37,702 nucleotides of DNA. Origin: Planctomycetota bacterium (GTDB lineage: Bacteria > Planctomycetota > UBA1135 > GCA-002686595). The notes under the pieces were generated by a model. That model was given only the letters and a program-made list of their open reading frames with translations. It searched no databases and was not told the origin of the DNA. The position numbers and the translations under genes are program-made. This document shows positions 30,077 through 37,702 of the stretch, piece after piece. The stretch lies in contig JAPLOF010000024.1 in the NCBI GenBank assembly GCA_026692665.1, positions 1-37,702 of the forward strand, in the 5' to 3' direction. Position 1 is the stretch's first letter, and each line of letters begins with the position of its first letter.

Positions 30077-32200
30077 ATGGAAGAGCCCGCGTCCCCCGGG
30101 GCGAACGCGCGCGTTCGTGAACTCGCTGCGCGGCTCTCTCGGGGGATCGGACCCGCCATGAGCCCCGGACACCACGAGCAGCGCCCGGACAGAACCGTCG
30201 ACGAAGTGCTCGACGGCTACCTGAGCGAGCTGGCCCAAGTCGGCACGGCGGACCTCGACGTCTGGGCGGCCCAGCTCGCGCGTGGAGAGCTGCGGGACCG
30301 TTTCCGCCGCGAGGCGCTGGCCGAGGAGTTCGCCTGGCGCAGCTCGCGCGGCGAAGCCGTCGTGCTCGAGGTGTTCGCGGCACGTCTGCCCAACGAGTCG
30401 GACAGGAAGGCCTTCGCCGAGCTCGTGCGCGCGAACCGGCTCGCCGAACAGGCGCTGCCGCCGCAGTACGCGCCCGGTTCGCTGCTCGGCGACCGCTACC
30501 GCATCCGCTCGATCCTCGGCCGCGGCGGCATGAGCGTCGTGTTCGCGGCCTGGGACCAGGAACTCGAGCGCGAGGTCGCGATCAAGGTCTTCAACGCGCA
30601 AGCCCAGGCCGGCAGCCCCGAGGAGTGGGAGGGAATCGCGCACGGCGAAGCCGCGGCGCTGGCGCGCCTCGACCACCCGAACGTGGTGCGCGTGCACGAC
30701 ATCCGGCGCGACAAGGCGCACACGTACATCGTCATGGACCGAGTCGCGGGGATCGACCTCGCGCGCGTGCTCGACGAGATGAAGCGCGCCGAGGTCGACG
30801 AGGGCGCCGATCCGGCCCAGCGGTCGGCTCGCCTCCTCGCTTTCCTCGAACCTCTGTTGCCGAAGGGCACGGAGAACGCGCCGCGCCCCACGACGGGGCG
30901 CGTCGACACGCGCAGCTGGCCGCGCACGGCCGCCAAGATCCTGGCACCGGTCGCGGCGGGCATCGCGACCGCGCACGAGTTGGGCCAGGTCCACCGCGAC
31001 CTGAAGCCGAACAACGTCCTGCTGCGCGAGGGCGCCGATCCGATCGTGCTCGATTTCGGCCTGTCGGCGCGCGTGCGCCCGGGGACGGAGGATTCGGGTG
31101 TCCTGCGTGGAACCCCGGAGTATTTCGCGCCCGAACAGGCGCGCGACCTGCGGTCGGGTTCGGACGTGCGCACCGACGTCTACCAGCTCGGACTCGTGCT
31201 GTACGAGATGTTGAGCCTCGAGCGGGCGCAGTCGCGCGAGAAGACCGAGGACATCCTGCGCTTCCTGGCGCGCGTCAGCCTGGGCCCGAGCGAGCGCGTC
31301 GCCGCGCTGCCGAAGTCGATCCCGCTCGCGCTGCGCGCGATCTGCGCCAAGGCCCTCGCCCCGGACCTGTCGCAGCGCTACGCGAAGGCGAGCCAGATGG
31401 CGCGGGACCTCGAGCGCTTCGTGGACGGCCTGCCGAACGAGTTCGCGCGCACGAGCGGCCCGCACGCGGCCTGGCAGCGCACGACGTGGCTCGTGAAGAA
31501 GCCCGCGTTCGCGGCTCTCGTCGTGGGCGCACTCGCGTTGGGCGCGGGCGCGTGGATGCGCGCGGAAGCCGCGGGCCGGAAGGGCGGCGAGCTGTTCGCT
31601 CTCTTCCACTTCACGCCCAACTCCGAGTCCGTCGATGCGATCGGCGCGATGCAGGATCAGATCCAGATCGCCCGCACGAGCAGTGACGAGATACTCGGGA
31701 TCGAAGTGAAGACGACGTCCCCGACCTGGGTCTATGCACTGGGCGTGACGGGAAACTCCGCGGGACAGCGCGGCGTCTACCCGTGCCGGCCACTGCTGTT
31801 CGGCGCGAAATCGACCTCGGCCGACTGGGCGCTGCGCGTCGAGGGCGGGCCCCCGACGCTGGTCAAGGTCTACCGCTTCAACGGCCAGGACCCCGAAGAG
31901 GGCGTGCTGGCCTTCGCACGCGACGAACGGTCGGAGGCCATCGAGAACTGGCTGGCGCAGCTCGAGACCGAATCGCGCGCGACGAAGAAGCCCGTCGACT
32001 ACACGCGGGCGATGTCGACCTTCGAGCGCATCGCGCAGACCAAGGTGCGCGGCGCGGTCGATCTGAGCGCGACCGAAGCCGATCGCGACATCTTCAAGAA
32101 CCTGGTCTTCAAGCGCGCCGCGTCGCAAGGCGAGTCGCGGGACGGCCGACTCAAGTGGTTCCAGCAGATCCTGCGCGTCAGCAGGAAAGAGAAGGACTGA
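30077..32200 (+). CDS. Transmembrane Ser/Thr protein kinase, coupled to an ECF sigma factor
   Basis: 707 residues. An N-terminal helical part (about 1-125) precedes a complete kinase domain (about 140-465): G-R-G-G-M-S, V-A-I-K-V, H306-R-D308-L-K-P-N-N, D326-F-G and G-T-P-E-Y-F-A-P-E. Between the hinge and the catalytic loop is an insert of about 60 residues, longer than in typical bacterial kinases. A transmembrane helix (about 478-496) is followed by a C-terminal extracytoplasmic part (about 500-707) with beta-rich segments, perhaps a sensor. The ECF sigma gene starts 5 bp after the stop, so the two form one operon. Pairing of such kinases with ECF sigma factors is known in planctomycetes. 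Start 30077 is the ATG nearest a sensible N-terminus; ATG 30158 is an alternative. Confidence 0.88.
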   Translation: MEEPASPGANARVRELAARLSRGIGPAMSPGHHEQRPDRTVDEVLDGYLSELAQVGTADLDVWAAQLARGELRDRFRREALAEEFAWRSSRGEAVVLEVFAARLPNESDRKAFAELVRANRLAEQALPPQYAPGSLLGDRYRIRSILGRGGMSVVFAAWDQELEREVAIKVFNAQAQAGSPEEWEGIAHGEAAALARLDHPNVVRVHDIRRDKAHTYIVMDRVAGIDLARVLDEMKRAEVDEGADPAQRSARLLAFLEPLLPKGTENAPRPTTGRVDTRSWPRTAAKILAPVAAGIATAHELGQVHRDLKPNNVLLREGADPIVLDFGLSARVRPGTEDSGVLRGTPEYFAPEQARDLRSGSDVRTDVYQLGLVLYEMLSLERAQSREKTEDILRFLARVSLGPSERVAALPKSIPLALRAICAKALAPDLSQRYAKASQMARDLERFVDGLPNEFARTSGPHAAWQRTTWLVKKPAFAALVVGALALGAGAWMRAEAAGRKGGELFALFHFTPNSESVDAIGAMQDQIQIARTSSDEILGIEVKTTSPTWVYALGVTGNSAGQRGVYPCRPLLFGAKSTSADWALRVEGGPPTLVKVYRFNGQDPEEGVLAFARDERSEAIENWLAQLETESRATKKPVDYTRAMSTFERIAQTKVRGAVDLSATEADRDIFKNLVFKRAASQGESRDGRLKWFQQILRVSRKEKD

Positions 32201-32205
32201 TCCCG

Positions 32206-32832
32206 ATGGACGACGGCGGAAACTGGAAGGAAATGCCCACGATCGACCTCGTGCGCGAAGCACAGGGCGGCCAGAGCGAGGCGCGGGACGAGCTGTTCCA
32301 GCGCTACTCGGACCGCGTACTTGGCATCGTGCGGGCCCGCATCGGCCCGAAGCTCCGTCGCAACGTCGAGTCCGGCGACATCGCGCAGGAGGCGTTGATC
32401 GAAGCGCTGCAATCGCTCGACCGATTCGAGACGCGCGGCGAATCGAGCCTGATCCGCTGGCTCGCGACGATCGTCCAGAACCGCATCTCGGCGCGCGCGA
32501 AGTACTTCGGCGCCGAACGCCGCTCGTCGGCGCGCGAGATCGCTCTCGACGGCCACGGCGACGGCGGCGAGAGCTCGATCGACCCGCCCGCGCGCGTGAA
32601 CACGCCGTCGCTCGAGGTCCGCAACGCCGAGGAGCAGGGCATGGTCGAGGAGTGCCTCCACGAGCTGCCCGAGAACTACCGCGAGCTGATCCTCCTGCGC
32701 GACTACGCCGGCTCGGCATGGGAAGAGGTCGCCGAGTCGATCGGCGCCGCGAGCCCGGACGCCGCCCGGATGATGCACACACGCGCGCGGACGCAGCTCG
32801 GGAAGCTGCTGCAGTCGCGCGGCGTGCGCTAG
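32206..32832 (+). CDS. ECF-type RNA polymerase sigma factor
   Basis: 208 residues, the usual ECF size. Sigma region 2 (about 20-95) shows R-D-E-L-F-Q-R-Y-S-D-R-V-L-G-I-V, D-I-A-Q-E-A-L and L-I-R-W-L-A-T-I-V-Q-N-R-I; region 4 (about 145-205) shows L-P-E-N-Y-R-E-L-I-L-L-R-D-Y-A-G-S-A-W-E-E-V-A and a helix-turn-helix. No anti-sigma factor is nearby; the kinase directly upstream, with a 5-bp gap and its ribosome binding site (AGAGAAGGA) inside the kinase stop region, probably controls it by phosphorylation. The target genes are unknown. Confidence 0.88.
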   Translation: MDDGGNWKEMPTIDLVREAQGGQSEARDELFQRYSDRVLGIVRARIGPKLRRNVESGDIAQEALIEALQSLDRFETRGESSLIRWLATIVQNRISARAKYFGAERRSSAREIALDGHGDGGESSIDPPARVNTPSLEVRNAEEQGMVEECLHELPENYRELILLRDYAGSAWEEVAESIGAASPDAARMMHTRARTQLGKLLQSRGVR

Positions 32833-32848
32833 GTCATCGGGGAGCACC

Positions 32849-32883
32849 GACGCCTGCGCGGCTCGCGGAGCCGCGCAGGCGTC
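32849..32883. terminator. Bidirectional terminator, 15-bp perfect stem
   Basis: GACGCCTGCGCGGCT and AGCCGCGCAGGCGTC pair perfectly around a 5-base loop (CGCGG). It sits between the ends of two convergent genes, the ECF sigma gene (32832) and the cytochrome gene (32904). There is no T-run, usual for such GC-rich genomes. Confidence 0.75.
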
Positions 32884-32903
32884 GTCCATTTCGCAGGCGA
32901 ATG

Positions 32904-33473
32904 TCAGCGCGCGTCCGCCGGCGGCAGCGGATCCGGCACGAGGTTCTTCACCGCCGGCACGGACTGCAGGTAGGCGAACATCGCGCGCATGTCCTCCTCG
33001 CTGAGGTTCTTGACCGCCGGGATCGGCATCGGCGGCAGGATCTCGCGACCGCGACCCATGTGACGGCCGGTCTTGAGAGTCGCGACGAAGTCGTCGGCGG
33101 TCCACTTGCCGAGCCCCGTCTCGGGGTCGGGCGTCAGGTTCGCCGTGAAGCTCGTCCCCCACGGGCCCGACCAGGCGGTCATCGTCGCGGCGACGGTCGC
33201 CATCCACGGGCCGGGCGGGAGCTTCGGCGCGGGCGGCATCACGAGCTCGGACGGGTGACCGGAGAAGCTGCGCGCGAGGTCCGGCTCGGGCCCGTTGGGG
33301 CCGAGTTTCATCGGCGTGTGACAGTCGGCGCAGCCCATCGCCGTCACGAGGTACTTCCCGCGTGCGGCGGCGACCTGCGCGGGCGTCGGCGCGTCCGCGC
33401 TGGGCACGACCGCGTAGGCGATCGCGGCGAGGACGGTGGTGAGGACGATCGATCCGATCAGCATCTTCTTCAT
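32904..33473 (-). CDS. Mono-haem c-type cytochrome
   Basis: 189 residues with an N-terminal export helix (M-L-I-G-S-I-V-L-T-T-V-L-A-A-I-A-Y-A-V-V). One CxxCH haem site, M-G-C-A-D-C-H-T-P, lies soon after it; Met residues in the C-terminal half (for example I-L-P-P-M-P-I-P) could be the axial ligand. ATG 33473 has a GGAG ribosome binding site 8-11 bases upstream. It is the downstream member of a unit with the two-haem cytochrome, whose stop lies 38 bp upstream. Such pairs transfer electrons in the periplasm; the partner enzyme is not in this window. Confidence 0.85.
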   Translation of the reverse strand: MKKMLIGSIVLTTVLAAIAYAVVPSADAPTPAQVAAARGKYLVTAMGCADCHTPMKLGPNGPEPDLARSFSGHPSELVMPPAPKLPPGPWMATVAATMTAWSGPWGTSFTANLTPDPETGLGKWTADDFVATLKTGRHMGRGREILPPMPIPAVKNLSEEDMRAMFAYLQSVPAVKNLVPDPLPPADAR

Positions 33474-33511
33474 GGGAGTTGCTCCTGGTTCTTTCCGGCT
33501 GTTCCTGGGGT

Positions 33512-34669
33512 TCACTTCTTCTTCGGGATCTCGAGCCGCGTCGTCGCCGCCCCGCTCGGGTGCGTGACGCCGAAGTCCGAAGCGATCCACTCGCGAACGA
33601 GCGCGACCGCGTCCTCGTCCACCGCGCGCGTGCCGAGCGGCGGCATTGCGGCGACAGGCGAGCGCGACGACAGGCGTGCGACGAGCGTGCTGCGGTCGGG
33701 ATCGCCGGCCTCGATGCGCGCAAGACCCGCCAGTCCCGTCGGCTGGAATCGGCTCTCGCGGCCCAGCGCGGTTCGCATCGCGGGGGCCGCGCGGCGCTCG
33801 GCGCCGACGAGCGGATAGTCGAGCTCGAGACCGATCGTCGAGAGCGGACCCTCTGCGTTGTGACAGCTGCCGCAGTTCCCGTGCAGGTAGCCCAGCGCGG
33901 CGCGCTCGCGCGGCGAAGTGGCCTCGATGCGCGGCGGATGCACGGTCAATTCACGCGGCAGGCCGCGCACGAGACCGCGCGCCACCAGGTCGTCGAGGTC
34001 CACCGAACCCGCGGTCGGCCTCTCGGCATGCGGCGCAAGCGGGTCGCGGTCCGCCGAGAGCTGCAACGCGCTGAACCCGAGCACGGCATTGGGGCCGCCT
34101 TCGTGGCAGACGCGGCAGTCCGCGACGCCCGGGATGTCGTGGCGGGTTCCGCGGCCGGTCGAGCACGCCCCGCGCACGCCGCCTTCGGGCGCCAGCACGG
34201 CGTCGTTTCCGTCCTCGGTCCAGGCGTACGTCGCGTAGGTCCAGCGGCCGTCCGCCCCGAGCTCCATCGTCCGCGACTCGACGCGACGACCGAACGAGAA
34301 CTCCTTCCACAGCTGCGTGCCGACCGGGAAGCGCCAGACGTCCGGATTCGAGGCGTCGATCGACTCCCCCGGCGGCAGACGGATCCAGCGTTGCTTCTCT
34401 GCGCCGTCGGTCCACAGCGGGTACTGCGGGGTGAAGGGCAGCACGTCGCTCGCGATCGTGCGGGTCGCGGCGTCGCCATAGAGCCCGGTGTCCGCGAGCC
34501 TGCGCGGCGGGGACTCGCGGCGGACGGGCCCACTCCGCTGACTCGGCTCCCCACGGCCGGCGGCCGCCAGGGTGATCGCGCTCGTGACGGCGAACAGGAC
34601 GGCGACGCCGATCCAGGCCAGGACGCCGGGCCGCTGACCGGCGAGGATTTCCGTGTGCGTGGTGCTCAT
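33512..34669 (-). CDS. Two-haem c-type cytochrome (SO2930-like)
   Basis: 385 residues. A membrane helix near the N-terminus (about 16-37) exports or anchors it. Two CxxCH haem sites are seen: C-R-V-C-H-E-G-G and C-G-S-C-H-N-A-E-G. The order [20 protein letters not shown] then [13 protein letters not shown] resembles the SO2930-family of diheme cytochromes (family name from memory). It is co-transcribed with the mono-haem cytochrome 38 bp downstream, and divergent from the kinase at 34804 across a 134-bp gap. Confidence 0.82.
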   Translation of the reverse strand: MSTTHTEILAGQRPGVLAWIGVAVLFAVTSAITLAAAGRGEPSQRSGPVRRESPPRRLADTGLYGDAATRTIASDVLPFTPQYPLWTDGAEKQRWIRLPPGESIDASNPDVWRFPVGTQLWKEFSFGRRVESRTMELGADGRWTYATYAWTEDGNDAVLAPEGGVRGACSTGRGTRHDIPGVADCRVCHEGGPNAVLGFSALQLSADRDPLAPHAERPTAGSVDLDDLVARGLVRGLPRELTVHPPRIEATSPRERAALGYLHGNCGSCHNAEGPLSTIGLELDYPLVGAERRAAPAMRTALGRESRFQPTGLAGLARIEAGDPDRSTLVARLSSRSPVAAMPPLGTRAVDEDAVALVREWIASDFGVTHPSGAATTRLEIPKKK

Positions 34670-34803
34670 GACGCCCCGGAAGACAGGCCGGGGGCTCCGG
34701 CCTCACGGGCATTTGGGTTTTTCGTGGGGATTTCGGGCCGGCTCCAGGCCCTCCGCGGCCGGTCGACCGGGTCCTAGACTGGCCCCTCCCGCGAGCCCCG
34801 CGC

Positions 34804-37545
34804 ATGAGCGAGCCCACTCCCGCCGAGATCGCCGTCGATGCCTACGTCGACCTGCTCCTCCGCGGTTCGGCCCCGAGCCTGGGCGAGTACGTCGAGCTTC
34901 ATCCCGAGCTCGGCCCGGCAGAGCGCACGCGGCTCGAGAAGCTCGCGCGCACGCTCGGCCGCGGCCCGGCGACCGCGGCGACCGTCGGCGCGCTGCCCTT
35001 CGAAACGCTCGGACCGTACCGGCTGATCGCGCGCCTCGGCGCCGGCGGCATGGGCATCGTCTACGAGGCCGAGGACGTGCGCCTCGGCCGTCGCGTCGCG
35101 CTCAAGGTCGTGAGGCCGGAGCTCGCGGGGTCCGCCGACACGATCGCGCGTTTCGAGCGCGAGGCGCGCGCCGTCGCGAAGCTGCGGCACCCGAGCATCG
35201 TGACGGTCTACGAGGCCGGTTCCGACCACGGCGTCCCATACCTCGCGATGGAATTCGTGCGCGGTTCGAGCCTCGACGAGATCTACGCCGAAGCACGGCG
35301 CGCGCACGGACGGACGCCGACCAAGGACCTCCTGCGCTGGACTCGCGACACGGCGCGCGCGCTCGCCGCCGCGCACGCCGCGGGCATCGTGCACCGCGAC
35401 GTCAAGCCGTCGAACGTGCGGATCACGCCGGAGGGACAGGCGCTCCTGCTCGACTTCGGACTCGCGCTCGACCCCGATTCGGCGTCGATCTCGCGCAGCG
35501 GGCAGCTTCACGGAACCCTGTACTACGTCTCGCCCGAGCAGGTCGCCGGCAACGCGACCAGGGTCGACGCGCGCACGGACGTGTGGTCGCTGGGCGTGAT
35601 GCTGTACGAGGGCCTCACGGGCCGCGTGCCCTTCGAAGGGCAGCACTCGCAAGAGATCCTCTACCGGATCCTGAGTTCCGAGCCGGTCGCTCCGCGCGCG
35701 CTCGCACCCGAGCTCTCGCGCGACCTCGAGACGGTGGTGCTGACGGCGTTGGAGAAGGATCGCGAGCGCCGCTACGCGTCGGCCGCGGCGTTCGCGGACG
35801 ACCTGGATGCGCTGCTCGAAGGCCGCCCGATCCACGCGCGGCCCAGCGGCGTGATCACGAAGGCCTGGAAGTGGAGCCGGCGGCGGCCGGCGCACGCAAC
35901 GGCCGCGGTGCTCGCATTCGCGCTCGTCGTGGGTGGGCCAGCGCTCTACGCCCTGGTCCAGCAACGGAACGCGCAGGCTCTGGGAGCCGAGAAACGCGTC
36001 GCCGTCGAGCAGCGCGAGCTGGCCGAGGCGCGCGCGCGCGATCTCGAGCAACTGTCCCTCTTCCAGGGCCGCGTCCTCACGCGCGTCGAACCGAAGCAGA
36101 TCGGCCTGCACGTCCTGGACGAACTGCGCCGCGAGGCCAGTCTCGCGTGGGCGAACGAACCCGGGGCCGATGCCGCGGCCAACGCACGCGACTTCGAACG
36201 CATCCTCGGCGGCGCGAACCTGGCGAACGTCGCCGTGAACGCGCTGCAGCGCGACGTGCTCGAACCCGCGATCGATGCCGCGCAGGTCGAGTTCGGCGAC
36301 CGGCCCAGAGTGCACGGGACGCTCCTGCACTCGATCGCCGACACCTGTTGGACGCTCGGTCTGCCGGAGCTGGCGCTCTCGACCGAAGAACGGGCGCTCG
36401 AGATCCTGCGCGGCGTCGCGCGCGACGACGACCGCGACGTGCTCTCGGCTCGAGCGAACTTCGGCTGGTACCTGTACTCCACCGGAAAGGCCGAGGAAGC
36501 CGAGCCACACCTGCGCGCCGCTGCCACGGACTTTCCGCGCGTCGCGGGCCCGGACGACCCGAAATCGCTCGGTGCGCGACAGAACTGGGCGCTCTTCCTG
36601 CGCGCAGCGGGAAGCGATGACGAGGCCGAGGCCATGCTGGTCGACGTCCTCGAGCGTCGCCGCCGCGTCCTGGGCGACGAGCATCCCGACACGCAGGGAT
36701 CCGTCGCGAACCTCGGCGCGATGTACGTCGCGCGCAATCGCCGCGCGGAGGCGATGCCGCTCCTCGCCGAAGCCTACTCCTTCCGTCGCCGCACCCTCGG
36801 TCCGGGCGCCGAGGCGACGCTCTCCACCGCGAACAACCTGGGCATCCTCTACCGCGACTCGGGTCGGCTCGCCGACGCGGAGATCGTGCTCCAGGACGCC
36901 AGCGAGGCGGCGAGCGAGCACCTGGGTGACCGGCACCCGCTGACGGGATTCCTGCTCGGGAGCTGGGCCGAAGTGCTGGTCGAGAGCGGCTGCCCAGACT
37001 GGGCCGAGCCCGTCTTCCACCGCTCGATCGATGCGTCGACGCAGGCCGTGGGAGCCCACCACGCGAACACGCTGTACTCGGTCGCGAAGCTCGGCAGCCT
37101 CCTGCGCCGAGCCGGGCGCTACACCGAGGCCGAGCAGGTGCTGGGGGACACGTTCCGCGCCGCGTCCGCCGAACTCGGCGAGACGCATGCCGACGTACGA
37201 CTCCTGGCTGCACAGTGGGCCGCGCTCCTCATCGACGAGGGCCGCGGCGGCGAAGCAGCGACGCTGATCGCACGCCTCCGTGACGCCGCACGCTCCGCGG
37301 TCGGTCCGACGCACGAGCGCACGCAACGCTACACCGGCGACCTCGCGCGCACGCTGGCCTCCGGCGGAGCGATTGACGAGGCGGTCGAAGAAGTCGAGGA
37401 CACGCTGGTGAGGCTGCCGGCGGGCAGGAAGCCGTCGCGCGCGCTCGTCGACGCCGCGGTCACCGTTTACGAAGCGCGTGAGCGCGCGAGCCCGTCGTCC
37501 GCGAACGCCGAGGCGATCACGCGCTGGCGCGCACTGCAGCCCTGA
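34804..37545 (+). CDS. Transmembrane Ser/Thr protein kinase with TPR-like C-terminus
   Basis: 913 residues. A short N-terminal helical part (about 1-60), a complete kinase domain (about 70-345: G-A-G-G-M-G, V-A-L-K-V, H197-R-D199-V-K-P-S-N, D217-F-G, S-P-E-Q-V), a transmembrane helix (about 366-388) and a coiled-coil-like stretch (E-Q-R-E-L-A-E-A-R-A-R-D-L-E-Q-L). Residues about 470-900 are repeating helical pairs with TPR-type 42-residue spacing (S-V-A-N-L-G-A-M-Y-V-A-R-N-R-R-A-E-A; T-A-N-N-L-G-I-L-Y-R-D-S-G-R-L-A-D-A-E), likely a protein-binding surface outside the membrane. Unlike the kinase at 30077 no sigma factor follows; an inverted-repeat element begins 13 bp after the stop. Confidence 0.9.
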   Translation: MSEPTPAEIAVDAYVDLLLRGSAPSLGEYVELHPELGPAERTRLEKLARTLGRGPATAATVGALPFETLGPYRLIARLGAGGMGIVYEAEDVRLGRRVALKVVRPELAGSADTIARFEREARAVAKLRHPSIVTVYEAGSDHGVPYLAMEFVRGSSLDEIYAEARRAHGRTPTKDLLRWTRDTARALAAAHAAGIVHRDVKPSNVRITPEGQALLLDFGLALDPDSASISRSGQLHGTLYYVSPEQVAGNATRVDARTDVWSLGVMLYEGLTGRVPFEGQHSQEILYRILSSEPVAPRALAPELSRDLETVVLTALEKDRERRYASAAAFADDLDALLEGRPIHARPSGVITKAWKWSRRRPAHATAAVLAFALVVGGPALYALVQQRNAQALGAEKRVAVEQRELAEARARDLEQLSLFQGRVLTRVEPKQIGLHVLDELRREASLAWANEPGADAAANARDFERILGGANLANVAVNALQRDVLEPAIDAAQVEFGDRPRVHGTLLHSIADTCWTLGLPELALSTEERALEILRGVARDDDRDVLSARANFGWYLYSTGKAEEAEPHLRAAATDFPRVAGPDDPKSLGARQNWALFLRAAGSDDEAEAMLVDVLERRRRVLGDEHPDTQGSVANLGAMYVARNRRAEAMPLLAEAYSFRRRTLGPGAEATLSTANNLGILYRDSGRLADAEIVLQDASEAASEHLGDRHPLTGFLLGSWAEVLVESGCPDWAEPVFHRSIDASTQAVGAHHANTLYSVAKLGSLLRRAGRYTEAEQVLGDTFRAASAELGETHADVRLLAAQWAALLIDEGRGGEAATLIARLRDAARSAVGPTHERTQRYTGDLARTLASGGAIDEAVEEVEDTLVRLPAGRKPSRALVDAAVTVYEARERASPSSANAEAITRWRALQP

Positions 37546-37558
37546 GCCCGCGCGAACG

Positions 37559-37581
37559 GAGACTGACCCAGCTGGCTGGCC
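37559..37581 (+). mobile_element. Left terminal repeat of a third inverted-repeat element (rest may be outside the window)
   Basis: The first 26 bases from 37559 match copy 1 (8756) at about 24 positions, starting GAGACTGACCCAG. No reverse-complement right end is found in the remaining 120 bp, so either the element is longer and carries a gene, or the right end lies beyond 37702. It starts 13 bp after the stop of the kinase gene, as the other copies do. Confidence 0.55.
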
Positions 37582-37635
37582 TTTTCTCCTGGTTTTTCTG
37601 CGACCGCGGGGCGTTCCGAGCGGTCACCCCTGTGC

Positions 37636-37655
37636 CGAGGCGTGAGCCTCGCTAC
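37636..37655 (-). repeat. REP-like hairpin with GTAG leader
   Basis: On the minus strand GTAG is followed by CGAGGC-TCAC-GCCTCG, a perfect 6-bp hairpin with a 4-base loop. GTAG just before a palindrome is the signature of REP elements handled by REP-associated tyrosine transposases (RAYTs). It lies 15 bp before the ATG at 37670. Confidence 0.45.
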
Positions 37656-37669
37656 AGGAGGAAGACCGC

Positions 37670-37702
37670 ATGGAATTGCCGTTCAGCACGCTCCCGGCGC
37701 CG
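37670..37702 (+). CDS. Start of an unidentified gene (partial)
   Basis: ATG 37670 has a perfect AGGAGG ribosome binding site at 37656-37661, 8 bases upstream. Only eleven residues are visible (M-E-L-P-F-S-T-L-P-A-P), too few to identify. Its place just behind the third inverted-repeat end and a REP-like hairpin makes a transposase a reasonable guess, not a conclusion. Confidence 0.45.
   Translation, partial: MELPFSTLPAP

Noticed and set aside
29978..32782. Very long minus-strand frame opposite the kinase and sigma genes
   Set aside because: The plus strand has intact kinase and sigma motifs; the minus frame has none and is an artefact of high GC.
1..37702. CRISPR arrays, tRNA and rRNA genes
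   Set aside because: No regularly spaced short repeats, cloverleaf or rRNA-like sequence was seen on reading.

Overview
The window looks like a chromosomal segment of a planctomycete (Planctomycetota), probably from the lineage with very GC-rich genomes and long secreted proteins. This is inference from content. There are three large transmembrane Ser/Thr protein kinases, one fused to a formylglycine-generating-enzyme-like (FGE/SUMF1) domain and one to TPR-like helices. One kinase gene is followed 5 bp later by an ECF sigma factor. Four proteins or fragments share a C-terminal Cys-rich 'CxGDGxGxxCPC ... FGDGLRC ... YQxWY' region that I know from planctomycete secreted proteins. Most of the window is close to 70% GC, so long antisense ORFs are common and are not genes. 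I see no rRNA, tRNA or CRISPR array.

Layout. 1-358: the start of a transposase gene inserted next to a frameshifted relic of a second transposase. 436-6066 (mostly minus strand): a SagB-like tandem nitroreductase, a membrane-anchored protein with two CxxC pairs, the broken 3' end of a secreted-protein gene, and an intact secreted relative. 6067-8730: a kinase whose catalytic Asp is Tyr, fused to an FGE-like domain. 8756-11182: a small terminal-inverted-repeat element, then a TetR regulator divergent from a diiron protein, then a relic of a Clp ATPase; an 18-bp inverted repeat flanks this cassette. 11322-14854: a two-gene, overlapping unit encoding an isochorismatase-like/APH-like kinase/Nudix fusion and an inositol-monophosphatase-like enzyme.

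15021-22492 (minus): a giant secreted Sel1-repeat protein, a six-helix membrane protein and an M1 metallopeptidase (the last two overlap). 23036-25215: a lower-GC patch (about 57% where I counted) with a secreted 12-Cys protein and an anchored protein that starts at TTG. 25361-27995 (minus): a lipoprotein caspase-like peptidase and a small membrane protein. 28169-29967: tandem duplicate plastocyanin-like proteins separated by a second copy of the inverted-repeat element. 30077-32832: kinase plus ECF sigma operon. 32904-34669 (minus): two c-type cytochromes. 34804-37545: kinase with a helical-repeat C-terminus. 37559-37702: the left end of a third inverted-repeat element, a REP-like GTAG hairpin, and the start of a new gene with a strong ribosome binding site.

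The most interesting parts are the kinase/Nudix/phosphatase pair at 11322-14854 (candidate undescribed nucleotide- or phosphate-handling system, possibly signalling or defence), the family of about 135-bp inverted-repeat elements that always sits just after a stop codon, and the kinase with the missing catalytic Asp.
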